Shown here: in pieces, positions 7,483 through 15,624 of the stretch
Numbering within the stretch: position 1 is the first letter of the stretch
Layout: every line of letters begins with the position of its first letter
Origin: Paludibacteraceae bacterium
GTDB lineage: Bacteria; Bacteroidota; Bacteroidia; Bacteroidales; Paludibacteraceae
Reading direction: 5' to 3'
Length of the DNA: 64,000 nucleotides
NCBI GenBank assembly: GCA_017391525.1
Contig: JAFOYE010000013.1
Coordinates: forward strand, 1 to 64,000
The notes under the pieces: generated by a model
Seen by the model: only the letters and a program-made list of their open reading frames with translations
Databases searched by the model: none
Told to the model about the DNA's origin: nothing
Made by a program: the position numbers and the translations under genes

Positions 7483-8799
7483 TTATCTTGTGCGTGAACC
7501 TCCGGAAGAAGTTGTCCGCATGCTTCCACCTGAAGAGCGCATGGTAGAACCACCGCCAGTGGAACGCATCGTAGAAGATGAAGATGAGCGTGTAGACGAA
7601 GGCGTATACGAGCTACTAGAACGAGTAGTAGTAGTGGTTGAACGAACGCTAGGACTACTAGAACGTGTAGGCGTAGTGCTGGTAGTGCGAACAGTAGTAC
7701 TGCTAGAGCGTGTAGGTGTAGTACTAGTAGTGCGAACAGTAGTACTGCTAGAACGTGTAGGTGTAGTGCTAGACGAACGTGTCACAGAGGTAGAAGTACT
7801 ACGTGATGGCGATGTAGCAGTAGTGTTAGCTCTAGTGGTAGAAGTAGTACTAACTGATGTCGATCTAGTGTTGGTAGTGGTAGTAGCTGCACGTTGAGTT
7901 CTGCTAGTAGAACTAGTGCGAACATTAGAACTACCATAGGTATTATTGCGTGTAGCACCAGCTACAGAAGTAGATTGACGAGTAGCAGTAGTTCCTCCGC
8001 TAACGCGCGAACGAGTAGCATCGGTTGTTTGACGCAATTCAGCACGTCTAGATTGCTCTATAGAGCGTGCGTTGGTTATGTTGCGTGACGCATTGCGTGT
8101 AGCAAACGAACGCTCAGGATGGCGAATAGCATAATCGTTTCTCTTCACCCCATGATGCATGTGGTGGAAGTGATGGTGTGGATGATGCACTGTATGATAG
8201 GTGCAGATTGGGTAATGATAGTGGTGCCAATGGCAACGATCCCAATACAAGTATGGATCGATGTAGTGGTATGGTCTCCACCATGTTGGCCAATAGTCCC
8301 AATAGTATGGCGAATGCCAGCATACCCATGCAGTGCTCCAGAACCAATCGTAGATAAGTGGTCTGTAGATATAGACAGGCTCGATGATATAGTTGGTTCC
8401 GTAGATGTACTCATCACCAATCACTTGAACCGTAACCGACTGTGTGGCTTCGTCTTTCTCGACGAAGATGGAAGCTACATCTTGATAAACATCCTTCGCA
8501 AGTACGGCTTGGATCACAACAAGATGTTTGTTATTATCAGCAGTCTCAATCACTCGTAGATAATCCACTTCGCCATCGCCATTCAAGTCCAAGTTGGAGA
8601 AAGCAGAATCCGGGTTATTAATCATAGACTCGAACTCCTCAAGATCTTTCGCTTGACCGAAAAGGGTAGCAACTGTTTTGAGATTTAAGTTTTCTGAGAT
8701 GTCAGAAGATGTTGCAGTAACTGTGATAGTCTCATCTGCATGTAACATCCATGTGGTGCACATGATGCTAACAACTAAAAGAATCCATTTCGTTTTCAT
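7483..8799 (-). CDS. secreted His/Trp/Tyr-rich and Thr/Ser/Arg-rich protein, function unknown
   Basis: A 438-residue exported protein. Residues 1-21 are a signal peptide. About 25-120 form a compact domain of the kind seen in Bacteroidetes hypothetical proteins (AxLFGQAKDLEEFE, LDLNGDGEVDYLRVIE, an EF-hand-like Asp-rich turn). About 135-215 are extremely rich in Trp, Tyr and His (WDYWPTWWRPYHY, HHPHHHFHHMHHG), possibly metal-binding or membrane-associating. About 216-438 are low-complexity Thr/Ser/Arg, with a 15-residue repeat encoded at 7654-7770. The tail is very basic and unstructured. It follows ribBA by one base, yet the functions look unrelated. I cannot assign a role. Confidence 0.75.
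   Translation of the reverse strand: MKTKWILLVVSIMCTTWMLHADETITVTATSSDISENLNLKTVATLFGQAKDLEEFESMINNPDSAFSNLDLNGDGEVDYLRVIETADNNKHLVVIQAVLAKDVYQDVASIFVEKDEATQSVTVQVIGDEYIYGTNYIIEPVYIYRPLIYDWFWSTAWVCWHSPYYWDYWPTWWRPYHYIDPYLYWDRCHWHHYHYPICTYHTVHHPHHHFHHMHHGVKRNDYAIRHPERSFATRNASRNITNARSIEQSRRAELRQTTDATRSRVSGGTTATRQSTSVAGATRNNTYGSSNVRTSSTSRTQRAATTTTNTRSTSVSTTSTTRANTTATSPSRSTSTSVTRSSSTTPTRSSSTTVRTTSTTPTRSSSTTVRTTSTTPTRSSSPSVRSTTTTTRSSSSYTPSSTRSSSSSTMRSTGGGSTMRSSGGSMRTTSSGGSRTR
7654..7770 (-). repeat. 45-bp tandem repeat in the Thr/Ser/Arg tail
   Basis: Two full copies (7654-7698, 7699-7743) and a partial third (7744-7770) of a 45-bp unit encoding RSSSTTVRTTSTTPT-type residues. The unit is a multiple of three, so copy-number change keeps the frame. 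Confidence 0.8.
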
Positions 8800-8800
8800 G

Positions 8801-10036
8801 TTACACTAAATTTAAATTGTGATGCATTTTCTCCTTCTTAGTCCTCATATAACGTTGGTTATAAGGATTGGGAGCTATCTCTATTGCAATATTCTCTACA
8901 ATTTCTATGCCAAAACTCTCAAGACCAACTCTTTTAACGGGATTGTTGGTCATCAAGCGAAGCTTGGATGCACCCATTTGTTGTAGGATTTGTGCACCGA
9001 CTCCATAGTCACGTTCGTCAGGACGGAAGCCCAAATGGATGTTAGCTTCTACGGTATCCTCGCCTTGTTCTTGAAGTTTGTATGCTCGTATCTTATTCAT
9101 CAGGCCGATGCCCCTACCCTCTTGATTGAGATAGACAATAATACCTTTGCCCGCCTCGTTGACCATTTGCATGGCCTTGTGCAATTGTTCTCCACATTCG
9201 CAACGCATGGAGCCAAAAATGTCGCCAGTCATACAAGAAGAGTGGACGCGGCACAAGATAGGTTCATCGTCCTTCCACTCGCCTTTGACCAAAACCACAT
9301 GCTCCAAACCATTGTTGAGTTGACGGAAAGGTGTAAGCATGAACTCGCCATAGGCTGTAGGTAGAGAAACTGTCTCACCACGCTCTACGAGGAGGGTAGT
9401 TGAGTGTTGAGTGTTGAGAGTTGAGAGTTGAGAGTCTTGGCTCATACGATAGGCGATAAGGTCTTTGATAGAAACAAGGCTTAATCCATATTTCTGAGCA
9501 ACGATTTCTAGGTCAGGCATACGGGCCATGGTGCCATCTTCGTTCATAATCTCAATGAGAGCAGCTACTGGTTGTAGACCCGCTAGACGAGCTAGATCTA
9601 CCGCTGCTTCGGTATGTCCTGCACGTTTGAGCACACCCTTCTCTTGTGCATAGAGCGGATTGATATGACCAGGGCGACCAAAGGTCTCTGGTTTGGATGC
9701 AGGATCAGCTAAGGCGCGGATAGTAGCCGCACGATCTTCTGCGCTGACACCAGTGGAACATCCCTCTAGCTTATCAACAGTCACGGTAAAAGGTGTACCT
9801 AGCATGGAAGTATTGTTGGAGACTTGATGCACCAAGTCTAATTGTGCGCAACGGCTCTCAGGCAATGGCACACAGAGTACCCCACGACCATGTTGGAGCA
9901 TAAAATTGACTTTCTCAGGAGTGATCTTCTCGGCCGCGATGATAAAATCACCTTCGTTCTCACGATCTTCATCATCTACCACAATAACGAATTTGCCGTC
10001 TCGAATATCCTCGATCGCTTGTTCTATTGTATTCAT
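8801..10036 (-). CDS. ribBA: bifunctional 3,4-dihydroxy-2-butanone-4-phosphate synthase / GTP cyclohydrolase II
   Basis: A 411-residue riboflavin-pathway enzyme making both precursors of the lumazine ring. The RibB domain (1-200) shows [11 protein letters not shown] and a GRPGHINPL...[11 protein letters not shown] active site. The RibA domain (about 215-400) shows the zinc site [18 protein letters not shown] and [10 protein letters not shown] plus a GTP-binding DYGVGAQIL segment. Between the domains (residues about 198-213, [16 protein letters not shown]) is a linker encoded by a short-word repeat, which is unusual. It starts 8 bp after the LptF/G-type permease ends and precedes the secreted-protein gene by one base, so it is probably mid-operon. 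No FMN riboswitch is visible. Confidence 0.96.
   Translation of the reverse strand: MNTIEQAIEDIRDGKFVIVVDDEDRENEGDFIIAAEKITPEKVNFMLQHGRGVLCVPLPESRCAQLDLVHQVSNNTSMLGTPFTVTVDKLEGCSTGVSAEDRAATIRALADPASKPETFGRPGHINPLYAQEKGVLKRAGHTEAAVDLARLAGLQPVAALIEIMNEDGTMARMPDLEIVAQKYGLSLVSIKDLIAYRMSQDSQLSTLNTQHSTTLLVERGETVSLPTAYGEFMLTPFRQLNNGLEHVVLVKGEWKDDEPILCRVHSSCMTGDIFGSMRCECGEQLHKAMQMVNEAGKGIIVYLNQEGRGIGLMNKIRAYKLQEQGEDTVEANIHLGFRPDERDYGVGAQILQQMGASKLRLMTNNPVKRVGLESFGIEIVENIAIEIAPNPYNQRYMRTKKEKMHHNLNLV
9399..9444 (-). repeat. intragenic GTTGAGA-word repeat in ribBA
   Basis: Six tandem copies of a 7-bp word (GTTGAGT, then GTTGAGA) inside the ribBA interdomain linker. Read in the gene it gives [12 protein letters not shown] with no stop. 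The same words occur in intergenic spacers of this window. Confidence 0.8.
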
Positions 10037-10044
10037 AGTTTGTA

Positions 10045-11568
10045 TTATTTGTCTATACAGTTAGTACGATGTTTTTTGCGAACTATCTTTTTGATAGCAC
10101 GGATGAGTAGTCTGAATGGTCTAAAGATAATTTTGAAGACTTTCACCCATGCATCTGGATTGAAGAGAGCGGAATCTTTGGCCGCTTTATACGTTAGGAA
10201 GACGCCTATTGGTACCAGGACGAAGGTACTCAACCACATGCCAGCCCAACATGGCCACAAAGCTTCACGAGCCATCTTATATCCAGTATTATCGATGATA
10301 TAATATATAAGGAACATGACCACCGAGATAACCACAGGAGCTCCCAATCCACCTTTGCGTGTTATGGCGCCTAGTGGTGCACCTATAAAGAAGAAGATTA
10401 GACAAGCTGCAGCCAGAGTGAACTTGCGATACAATTCTATTTCATGTTTTCGTATGTATCGTTGATATTCATCCAGCATAAGGGCATTATAATCCACTTT
10501 ATCTTTCATTTCGCGCCCTTTGTCTAAGGCAGCCGAGGCAGCTCGATAGCACTCTTCCTCCGTGAAATAAGCATAGAGAGAATCGATATTGTATTGCTCA
10601 TACATTTCCTTGGATCCTTCCCACATGTCCACATTGCGCTCTTGTACGCGCTCGCGGCCGAAGTAGTGTTTAGTGATGATGACATCACTCTGCTCGCGAC
10701 TGCGCTGGTGTCCTAGCACTTCAACCGAGTCAATGGACTGAATCAACTCTTCGACATTCTTAGAGACATGCTGATCAGAGAGGGACTCCTCCGCGTAGCG
10801 ATCGAAATCCATGTCGATGTCTATGAGCAGTTTTTTGTGCGCGAAAGTTTCTCTTCGATAAGGGATATTCTTTTCGGAAACAGCGTTCTGATGTTCTCTT
10901 CTATTTAAGTTCTCGAAGGACTCACCAGAGTGGAGTTCAAGCAATAGATTCTTGTTATCTTGTGTAAAATAGATTTTTCCAGAATCTGCTAGCATAACCT
11001 TGGTGTTCTTGAATCCATCCGAGTAGTCGTAGATCATCAAATCGTATAGCATACCCGATTGGTAATTCTTGTTCCTTACAAAGAAATTGTAGCCATCTAT
11101 TCCATCATAGAACTCAGCAACAGGGATTTCCATTTCAGGCGATTTTTGTTTCAAGGAAAAGACCAAAGCCCATAATTTGACTTGCGCTTTCGGCAAAACA
11201 TAATTGGAGAAATAGAAAGCTCCTAGACTGATGATAAATATCGTTATAGCCAAAGGTTGTATGATCCGGAAAAGACTGATACCAGCCGCCTTCATAGCTG
11301 TCAGTTCGAATTTCTCACCCAGATTACCAAAAGTCATCAGCGATGCGAGGAGAATGGCCAAAGGCAAAGCTAGTGGAACCACCGACACGACTGCATAGAT
11401 AAAGAATTCAGCTAGGACAGAGACTTCGACTCCTTTTCCAACCAAATCCCTCACGTGCAACCAAACGAACTGCAGAAGAAGGATTAGTATACAAATAACA
11501 AATGTAATGAGAAGTAGCCCAAGAAATTGCTTGAGCAAGTATATATCTATTTTTTTTATCCCTCTCAT
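10045..11568 (-). CDS. LptF/LptG-family lipopolysaccharide export permease
   Basis: A 507-residue inner-membrane protein of the YjgP/YjgQ family, which forms the transmembrane part of the LptB2FG transporter that extracts lipopolysaccharide for transport to the outer membrane. Three N-terminal membrane helices (about 10-120: [21 protein letters not shown] onward) and three C-terminal helices (about 385-475, ending [21 protein letters not shown]) frame a large periplasmic region (about 125-380). The family's KxxxIY start signature ([12 protein letters not shown]) is present. In Bacteroidetes a single longer protein of this kind often occurs; F or G cannot be decided. It follows cdd by 19 bp on the same strand. 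Confidence 0.88.
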   Translation of the reverse strand: MRGIKKIDIYLLKQFLGLLLITFVICILILLLQFVWLHVRDLVGKGVEVSVLAEFFIYAVVSVVPLALPLAILLASLMTFGNLGEKFELTAMKAAGISLFRIIQPLAITIFIISLGAFYFSNYVLPKAQVKLWALVFSLKQKSPEMEIPVAEFYDGIDGYNFFVRNKNYQSGMLYDLMIYDYSDGFKNTKVMLADSGKIYFTQDNKNLLLELHSGESFENLNRREHQNAVSEKNIPYRRETFAHKKLLIDIDMDFDRYAEESLSDQHVSKNVEELIQSIDSVEVLGHQRSREQSDVIITKHYFGRERVQERNVDMWEGSKEMYEQYNIDSLYAYFTEEECYRAASAALDKGREMKDKVDYNALMLDEYQRYIRKHEIELYRKFTLAAACLIFFFIGAPLGAITRKGGLGAPVVISVVMFLIYYIIDNTGYKMAREALWPCWAGMWLSTFVLVPIGVFLTYKAAKDSALFNPDAWVKVFKIIFRPFRLLIRAIKKIVRKKHRTNCIDK

Positions 11569-11587
11569 TGGTTTGTTATTGGTATGT

Positions 11588-12067
11588 TTACTCTAGATTT
11601 TCGCTTGTAAAACAAACAGGAAGTAGATCTTTGGCTGATTCAAAGACATAGCATTCTCTAGCGCCATAGAGTACCACTTTCATAGGTTTACCAAAGCGGT
11701 GCTCCGTTTCAAGCATAACCTGTCTGCATGCGCCGCAAGGACTAGCAGGATCTTCGGTGAAATGTCCATCGGTATAACATGCAATTGCTAAGACATCAAC
11801 TGGTGTGTGGGGATTATTTGCATTGGCAGCAAAGAGCGTAGTGCGTTCCGCACACAGACCGCTAGGGTATGCAGCATTCTCTTGATTAGCACCAGTCAAG
11901 ATTTGTCCATCGGCTAGCAATGCGGCAGCACCGACATGATAATGAGAATATGGACAATAGGCATCTTGCGTCTTTTGCTTAGCTACTTCTACTAAGTTAT
12001 ACAACTCTACAGGAAGTTCTTGTTGCTGACAAGAGGTTACTTGGGTTTTGATTACTATTTCCTTCAT
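11588..12067 (-). CDS. cdd: cytidine deaminase
   Basis: A 159-residue pyrimidine-salvage enzyme converting cytidine and deoxycytidine to uridines. The zinc site is complete: CAERTTLF provides Cys and the catalytic Glu, and PCGACRQVM provides two Cys. SHYHVGAALL is the substrate-binding motif. I use the ATG at 12067, not the upstream in-frame ATG at 12133, because the latter would lie inside the promoter at 12131-12162 and adds a basic extension unlike the family. This leaves a leader of about 60 nt. The permease and ribBA follow on the same strand, so it may head that operon. Confidence 0.93.
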   Translation of the reverse strand: MKEIVIKTQVTSCQQQELPVELYNLVEVAKQKTQDAYCPYSHYHVGAAALLADGQILTGANQENAAYPSGLCAERTTLFAANANNPHTPVDVLAIACYTDGHFTEDPASPCGACRQVMLETEHRFGKPMKVVLYGARECYVFESAKDLLPVCFTSENLE

Positions 12068-12130
12068 AATTTTGGGGTATTTTACGCGCACAACCATACG
12101 ATTTCGCGCATAGATACGCATATTACGACG

Positions 12131-12162
12131 CAAAGGTACAACTTTTTTTTGACATATGCAAA
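12131..12162 (-). promoter_or_regulatory. cdd promoter
   Basis: Minus-strand TTTG (12159-12162), 20-nt spacer beginning CATATG and ending in an A-run, then TACCTTTG (12131-12138). Textbook Bacteroidetes promoter; it decides the cdd start. Confidence 0.85.
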
Positions 12163-12525
12163 TTTTTGTATTTTTTGTCTTATTTACAACCAGATTATCT
12201 TGGTATATTCATTAAAAGAATCTTAAAAAAACGCAGTGTTTTTAAGAGACATAAAACGTCTATAATAATCTCTTTATGATTGAAGATATATAATATATAT
12301 TGAAAACAGTTATAAATAAATTTATAATAAGTTCAATCATAACAGGATGATAGCAGTGATACTAGTCATTACAATATCCAAGAAAGAATGATTATTTACA
12401 TTCGACATTCTTAATAATTGACACTACAATATTTAGAGGGCATTTTTTGTTGTACTTAGAGGGCACCGTAATGAACGCACTTTACTATACCTTCGAACGC
12501 CGCTTTGGCTATGCGATGGATATGA
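12163..12525. other. gene-free interval with nested inverted repeats
   Basis: No coding region is seen. Structures present: a hairpin TCTTAAAAA...TTTTTAAGA (12221-12247); an inverted repeat TATGATTGAA/TTCAATCATA (12275-12284 with 12332-12341) that encloses an AT-only hairpin TTATAAAT/ATTTATAA (12310-12327); a doubled word TTAGAGGGCA (near 12433 and 12457); and the first copy of GCATTTTTTGTTGTAC (12440-12455), which recurs at 12579-12594. Neither cdd (divergent) nor the plus-strand gene needs a terminator here, so an unannotated small RNA is possible but no promoter for one is clear. Confidence 0.6.
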
Positions 12526-12542
12526 GATAGATAAAATCTATC
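12526..12542. promoter_or_regulatory. 17-bp palindromic operator GATAGATAAAATCTATC
   Basis: Perfect 7-bp arms around AAA. It ends 49 bp upstream of the -7 box at 12592. The identical 17-mer stands at the identical distance before the rsh promoter (47456-47472). Probably a binding site for a dimeric regulator. Confidence 0.75.
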
Positions 12543-12568
12543 ATTTTTAAAATAATTTCTCACTTTTC

Positions 12569-12599
12569 TTGCGTATGTGCATTTTTTGTTGTACCTTTG
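12569..12599 (+). promoter_or_regulatory. promoter of the golvesin/Fn3 secreted protein gene
   Basis: -7 box TACCTTTG (12592-12599) preceded after 20 nt by TTG (12569-12571). The spacer (cgtatgtgcattttttgttg) resembles those of cdd, MATE and rsh. Predicted leader is about 55 nt. Confidence 0.75.
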
Positions 12600-12660
12600 C
12601 AAAGAATTACACTTTGTCTCCAACAAATCAAAAAAAAAACAACAAAACAGAGGTATTTAG

Positions 12661-15585
12661 ATGAAACGAATTATTTTTCTAACATTATCCGTAATTTTAT
12701 GTACTACGTCTACTTTTGGTATTGACAAACAAGCCATAGGAGACACTTTGACACAAATCGTACTCTCACATGCGCATATCGCTCCCGTCCAAGTCACCAA
12801 CGTGAGAGTTGATGGTAACAACATTAAAGTTTATACCAATGCCTCGCTGAGTCATGTCTCATTGAGTCTGGATGAAGTATCAAGCATGCGAACGATGATT
12901 AGTCAAATGGTACTTGACACGACCAATGGCAATGTGGAAATCTATACGAGTGATGTGGAGTTGGATTCTCTGATAACTAGTATGCATCGTTCACGTCCTG
13001 ATAGTAACAAATATGTATTGCCAGAGGGTATTGCTTGGGTAAGAAATCAATCTGCTCCTTATACAACAGAAAAAGGTTTATCGGGTAAACATATTGCTCT
13101 ATGGGGCAGCCATGGTCGTTACTATAATCAGCAACGACAATCGTGGTTATGGCAGCGTGCCAAATTGTGGACCACAGTAGAAGACCTATATACATCCTCA
13201 TACACGATGCCATTTTTGGTGCCTATGCTTGAGAATGCAGGTGCTGTAGTGGTTCAACCTCGTGAACGCGACACCCAAGAGGTAGAACAAGTGATAGATG
13301 ACAGCGAAGCAACAGTGACCAATAAGGCTTTTATAGTAGCTGATGGCAAAGGTTGGGCGACACCTACAGAACCATTGCTAGAAGGCGAGAATCCTTTTGT
13401 AAAAGGTCAATACAGCATAGCAGAATCAGGTCTCAAGGGCGAGATACGTTACACCCCATCATTGCCTTCAGGCGAATATGCGGTATATGTATCCTACAAA
13501 CGCGTGATGAATAGCACCAACCAAGCCAAGTATACGGTGGTTCACAAAGGACAAAGGACCGAGTTCTTGGTTAATCAGCAGATGGGAGGAAGTACTTGGG
13601 TGTACCTCGGCACCTTTGCTTTTGACGAAGATAGTGCAAACAACTACGTGAGTTTGGCATCTTCGGGTGACAAATACGAGATTGTAACGGCTGATGCTGT
13701 CAAGTTTGGTGGCGGTATGGGTAGTGTAGCTCGTTATCCACAACCTAATGCTATCGAAAACACCCCATCCTCTAAGAAAGTGAAGTTAGAAACTATCCAG
13801 ATTGACTCAGCTGAATTGCGAATCAATCAACAATTGGCAGAAACAAGTGGTATAGCCCGCTATTTGGAAGCATCTCGCTATTGGTTGCAATATGCAGGTA
13901 TACCAGATAGTGTATACAACTACACAAGCAGCCGCAATGACTATACAGATGATTATTGCAGTCGCGGAAGGTGGGTGAATTATCTAGCAGGCGGTAGTGC
14001 TGCCAACCCAACTCAACCAGGACTACAAGTGCCTTTGCATTTAAGTTTGTCATTCCACACCGATGCTGGTACCAAGTACGATGGTTCGATGATTGGTTCG
14101 CTCATGATTTACACAGATTTTGACAATGATAGAAGCAAGAATTATCCAACAGGAGTAACCCGCCAAGTGGCTCGCGACTATGGTGATTATGTGCAAACAC
14201 AGATTGTGGATGACATGCGTGCGTTGTACGCTCCACATTGGAGAAGACGTCAGTTGCAAAACTCCTCTTATGCTGAATCACGTTATCCTTTAGTGCCTGC
14301 AGTGTTGTTGGAATTATTGTCTCACCAGAACTTCTATGACATGCAATATGGTCTCGATCCACGTGTTCGTTTCGTAATCTCCAGAGCTATCTACAAGGGT
14401 ATGCTACGATTCATTCACGAACAATACAACACTCCATACGTCGTTCAACCACTGCCAGTACACGGTATGCGTATGGAACGCGACAAGAACACCATATCGG
14501 TTAGTTGGAATCCGACTGAAGATTCACTAGAACCTACAGCACAACCTACCTACTACGTTGTGTATACACGTACCGACAACGGTGATTGGGACAATGGTGT
14601 ACGTATAGAGAATACATCGTATAGTTTCCGTGCCGATGAAGGTGTACGCTACGACATTCGTGTTCAAGCAGGTAATGATGGTGGTGTCAGTCTACCTAGT
14701 GAAACACTCTCAGCATATATCGCACCAAAAGAGAAAGGTAATATCCTCATTCTGAATGCATTTACTCGAGTGAGTGGCCCAGAGTACTATGAGGGTAAGA
14801 CATACGCTGGTATCGTATCACAAAGTCATGGTGTGGGATATGGCAAAGATATATCGTTCATTGGAGAGCAATATGATCACACCATCCAACACCAATGGAT
14901 CAATGATGACGAATGTGGATGGGGTTCATGCTACTGCGACCAACAAGCTACACTAACAATGGGTAATACGTTTGACTATCCAATGGCCCATGGTCGAATA
15001 TTGGCAGAAAAAGGTTACTCATATATCAGTGCAAATGCTTACGCCATAGACACTATCGTGGGTTACGATGCAGTCGATTTGATTATGGGTAAGCAAAAAA
15101 CCACTATTCTAGGTACAGACACTTCGTTCCAATGTTTTACACCTAAATTGCAAACGATATTGACTGCGTATCTCAATTCGAAAGGTCGTCTGTTGATATC
15201 AGGTGCGCATTTCGCCAGCGATATGAAGAGCGATTCAGAAAAGAGTTTCGCTAAAAAACAACTACACTGTACCTATCGCTGCGATCATGGATCTAAAAAT
15301 GGTAGCGTACGTGTGAACAACCGTCAATTAGAAACAGGTAAATATCAATTCAATGTATCACCAAACGAGGAACGCATACATACCGAAAATCCAGAATGCA
15401 TTTTGCCAACCAATGGTGGTATAGGTATTGCTACCTACGGTGATACCAACATGAACGCAGCAGTGGCATATGATGGCACCAAAGACCGAAAAGGTAAAAC
15501 TCTATGCTGGGCATTCATGCTAGAAAGTTCTAAGGATTTTGATACATTGTATGGTAACAGTATTGATTGGTTGTTGAATAAGTGA
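12661..15585 (+). CDS. large secreted protein with amidase-like, golvesin/xanthan-lyase-like and Fn3 domains
   Basis: A 974-residue exported protein with a signal peptide (1-20, ending TSTFG). Residues about 130-220 and 400-595 together resemble a split N-acetylmuramoyl-L-alanine amidase-like fold (GKHIALWGSHGRYY; LSLSFHTDAGTKYDGS; VPAVLLELLSHQNF, with His and Glu at zinc-ligand-like places). Inserted at about 225-350 is a golvesin/xanthan-lyase carbohydrate-binding-type domain (GEYAVYVSYKR, WVYLGTFAFDEDSANNYVSL). A fibronectin type III domain covers about 600-690, and the C-terminal third is unassigned. Homologues are often called xanthan lyase, which is probably misleading; cell-wall or surface-glycan action is likelier. 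It is monocistronic by its own promoter and palindrome. Confidence 0.75.
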   Translation: MKRIIFLTLSVILCTTSTFGIDKQAIGDTLTQIVLSHAHIAPVQVTNVRVDGNNIKVYTNASLSHVSLSLDEVSSMRTMISQMVLDTTNGNVEIYTSDVELDSLITSMHRSRPDSNKYVLPEGIAWVRNQSAPYTTEKGLSGKHIALWGSHGRYYNQQRQSWLWQRAKLWTTVEDLYTSSYTMPFLVPMLENAGAVVVQPRERDTQEVEQVIDDSEATVTNKAFIVADGKGWATPTEPLLEGENPFVKGQYSIAESGLKGEIRYTPSLPSGEYAVYVSYKRVMNSTNQAKYTVVHKGQRTEFLVNQQMGGSTWVYLGTFAFDEDSANNYVSLASSGDKYEIVTADAVKFGGGMGSVARYPQPNAIENTPSSKKVKLETIQIDSAELRINQQLAETSGIARYLEASRYWLQYAGIPDSVYNYTSSRNDYTDDYCSRGRWVNYLAGGSAANPTQPGLQVPLHLSLSFHTDAGTKYDGSMIGSLMIYTDFDNDRSKNYPTGVTRQVARDYGDYVQTQIVDDMRALYAPHWRRRQLQNSSYAESRYPLVPAVLLELLSHQNFYDMQYGLDPRVRFVISRAIYKGMLRFIHEQYNTPYVVQPLPVHGMRMERDKNTISVSWNPTEDSLEPTAQPTYYVVYTRTDNGDWDNGVRIENTSYSFRADEGVRYDIRVQAGNDGGVSLPSETLSAYIAPKEKGNILILNAFTRVSGPEYYEGKTYAGIVSQSHGVGYGKDISFIGEQYDHTIQHQWINDDECGWGSCYCDQQATLTMGNTFDYPMAHGRILAEKGYSYISANAYAIDTIVGYDAVDLIMGKQKTTILGTDTSFQCFTPKLQTILTAYLNSKGRLLISGAHFASDMKSDSEKSFAKKQLHCTYRCDHGSKNGSVRVNNRQLETGKYQFNVSPNEERIHTENPECILPTNGGIGIATYGDTNMNAAVAYDGTKDRKGKTLCWAFMLESSKDFDTLYGNSIDWLLNK

Positions 15586-15587
15586 TG

Positions 15588-15618
15588 AAAGTTAAATGTT
15601 GAAGGTTGAAGATATAAT
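15588..15618. repeat. GTTGAAG-word spacer
   Basis: Words ATGAAAGTTAAATGTTGAAGGTTGAAG fill the gap before rlmD; the same word family stands at 49378-49405 and inside cinA. Confidence 0.5.
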
Positions 15619-15624
15619 CAAAAT

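Noticed and set aside
8119..8559. Plus-strand open frame opposite the His-rich secreted protein
   Set aside because: Composition mirrors the opposite His/Trp codons; no start signal or family.
8801..10060. FMN riboswitch before ribBA
   Set aside because: Only 8 bp separate it from the preceding gene, leaving no room for the aptamer.
12067..12133. Longer cytidine deaminase starting at 12133
   Set aside because: That start lies in the promoter and the added residues are unlike the family.
12440..12594. The repeated 16-mer GCATTTTTTGTTGTAC as ends of an insertion sequence
   Set aside because: The copies are direct, 139 bp apart, with no coding sequence or target duplication between them.
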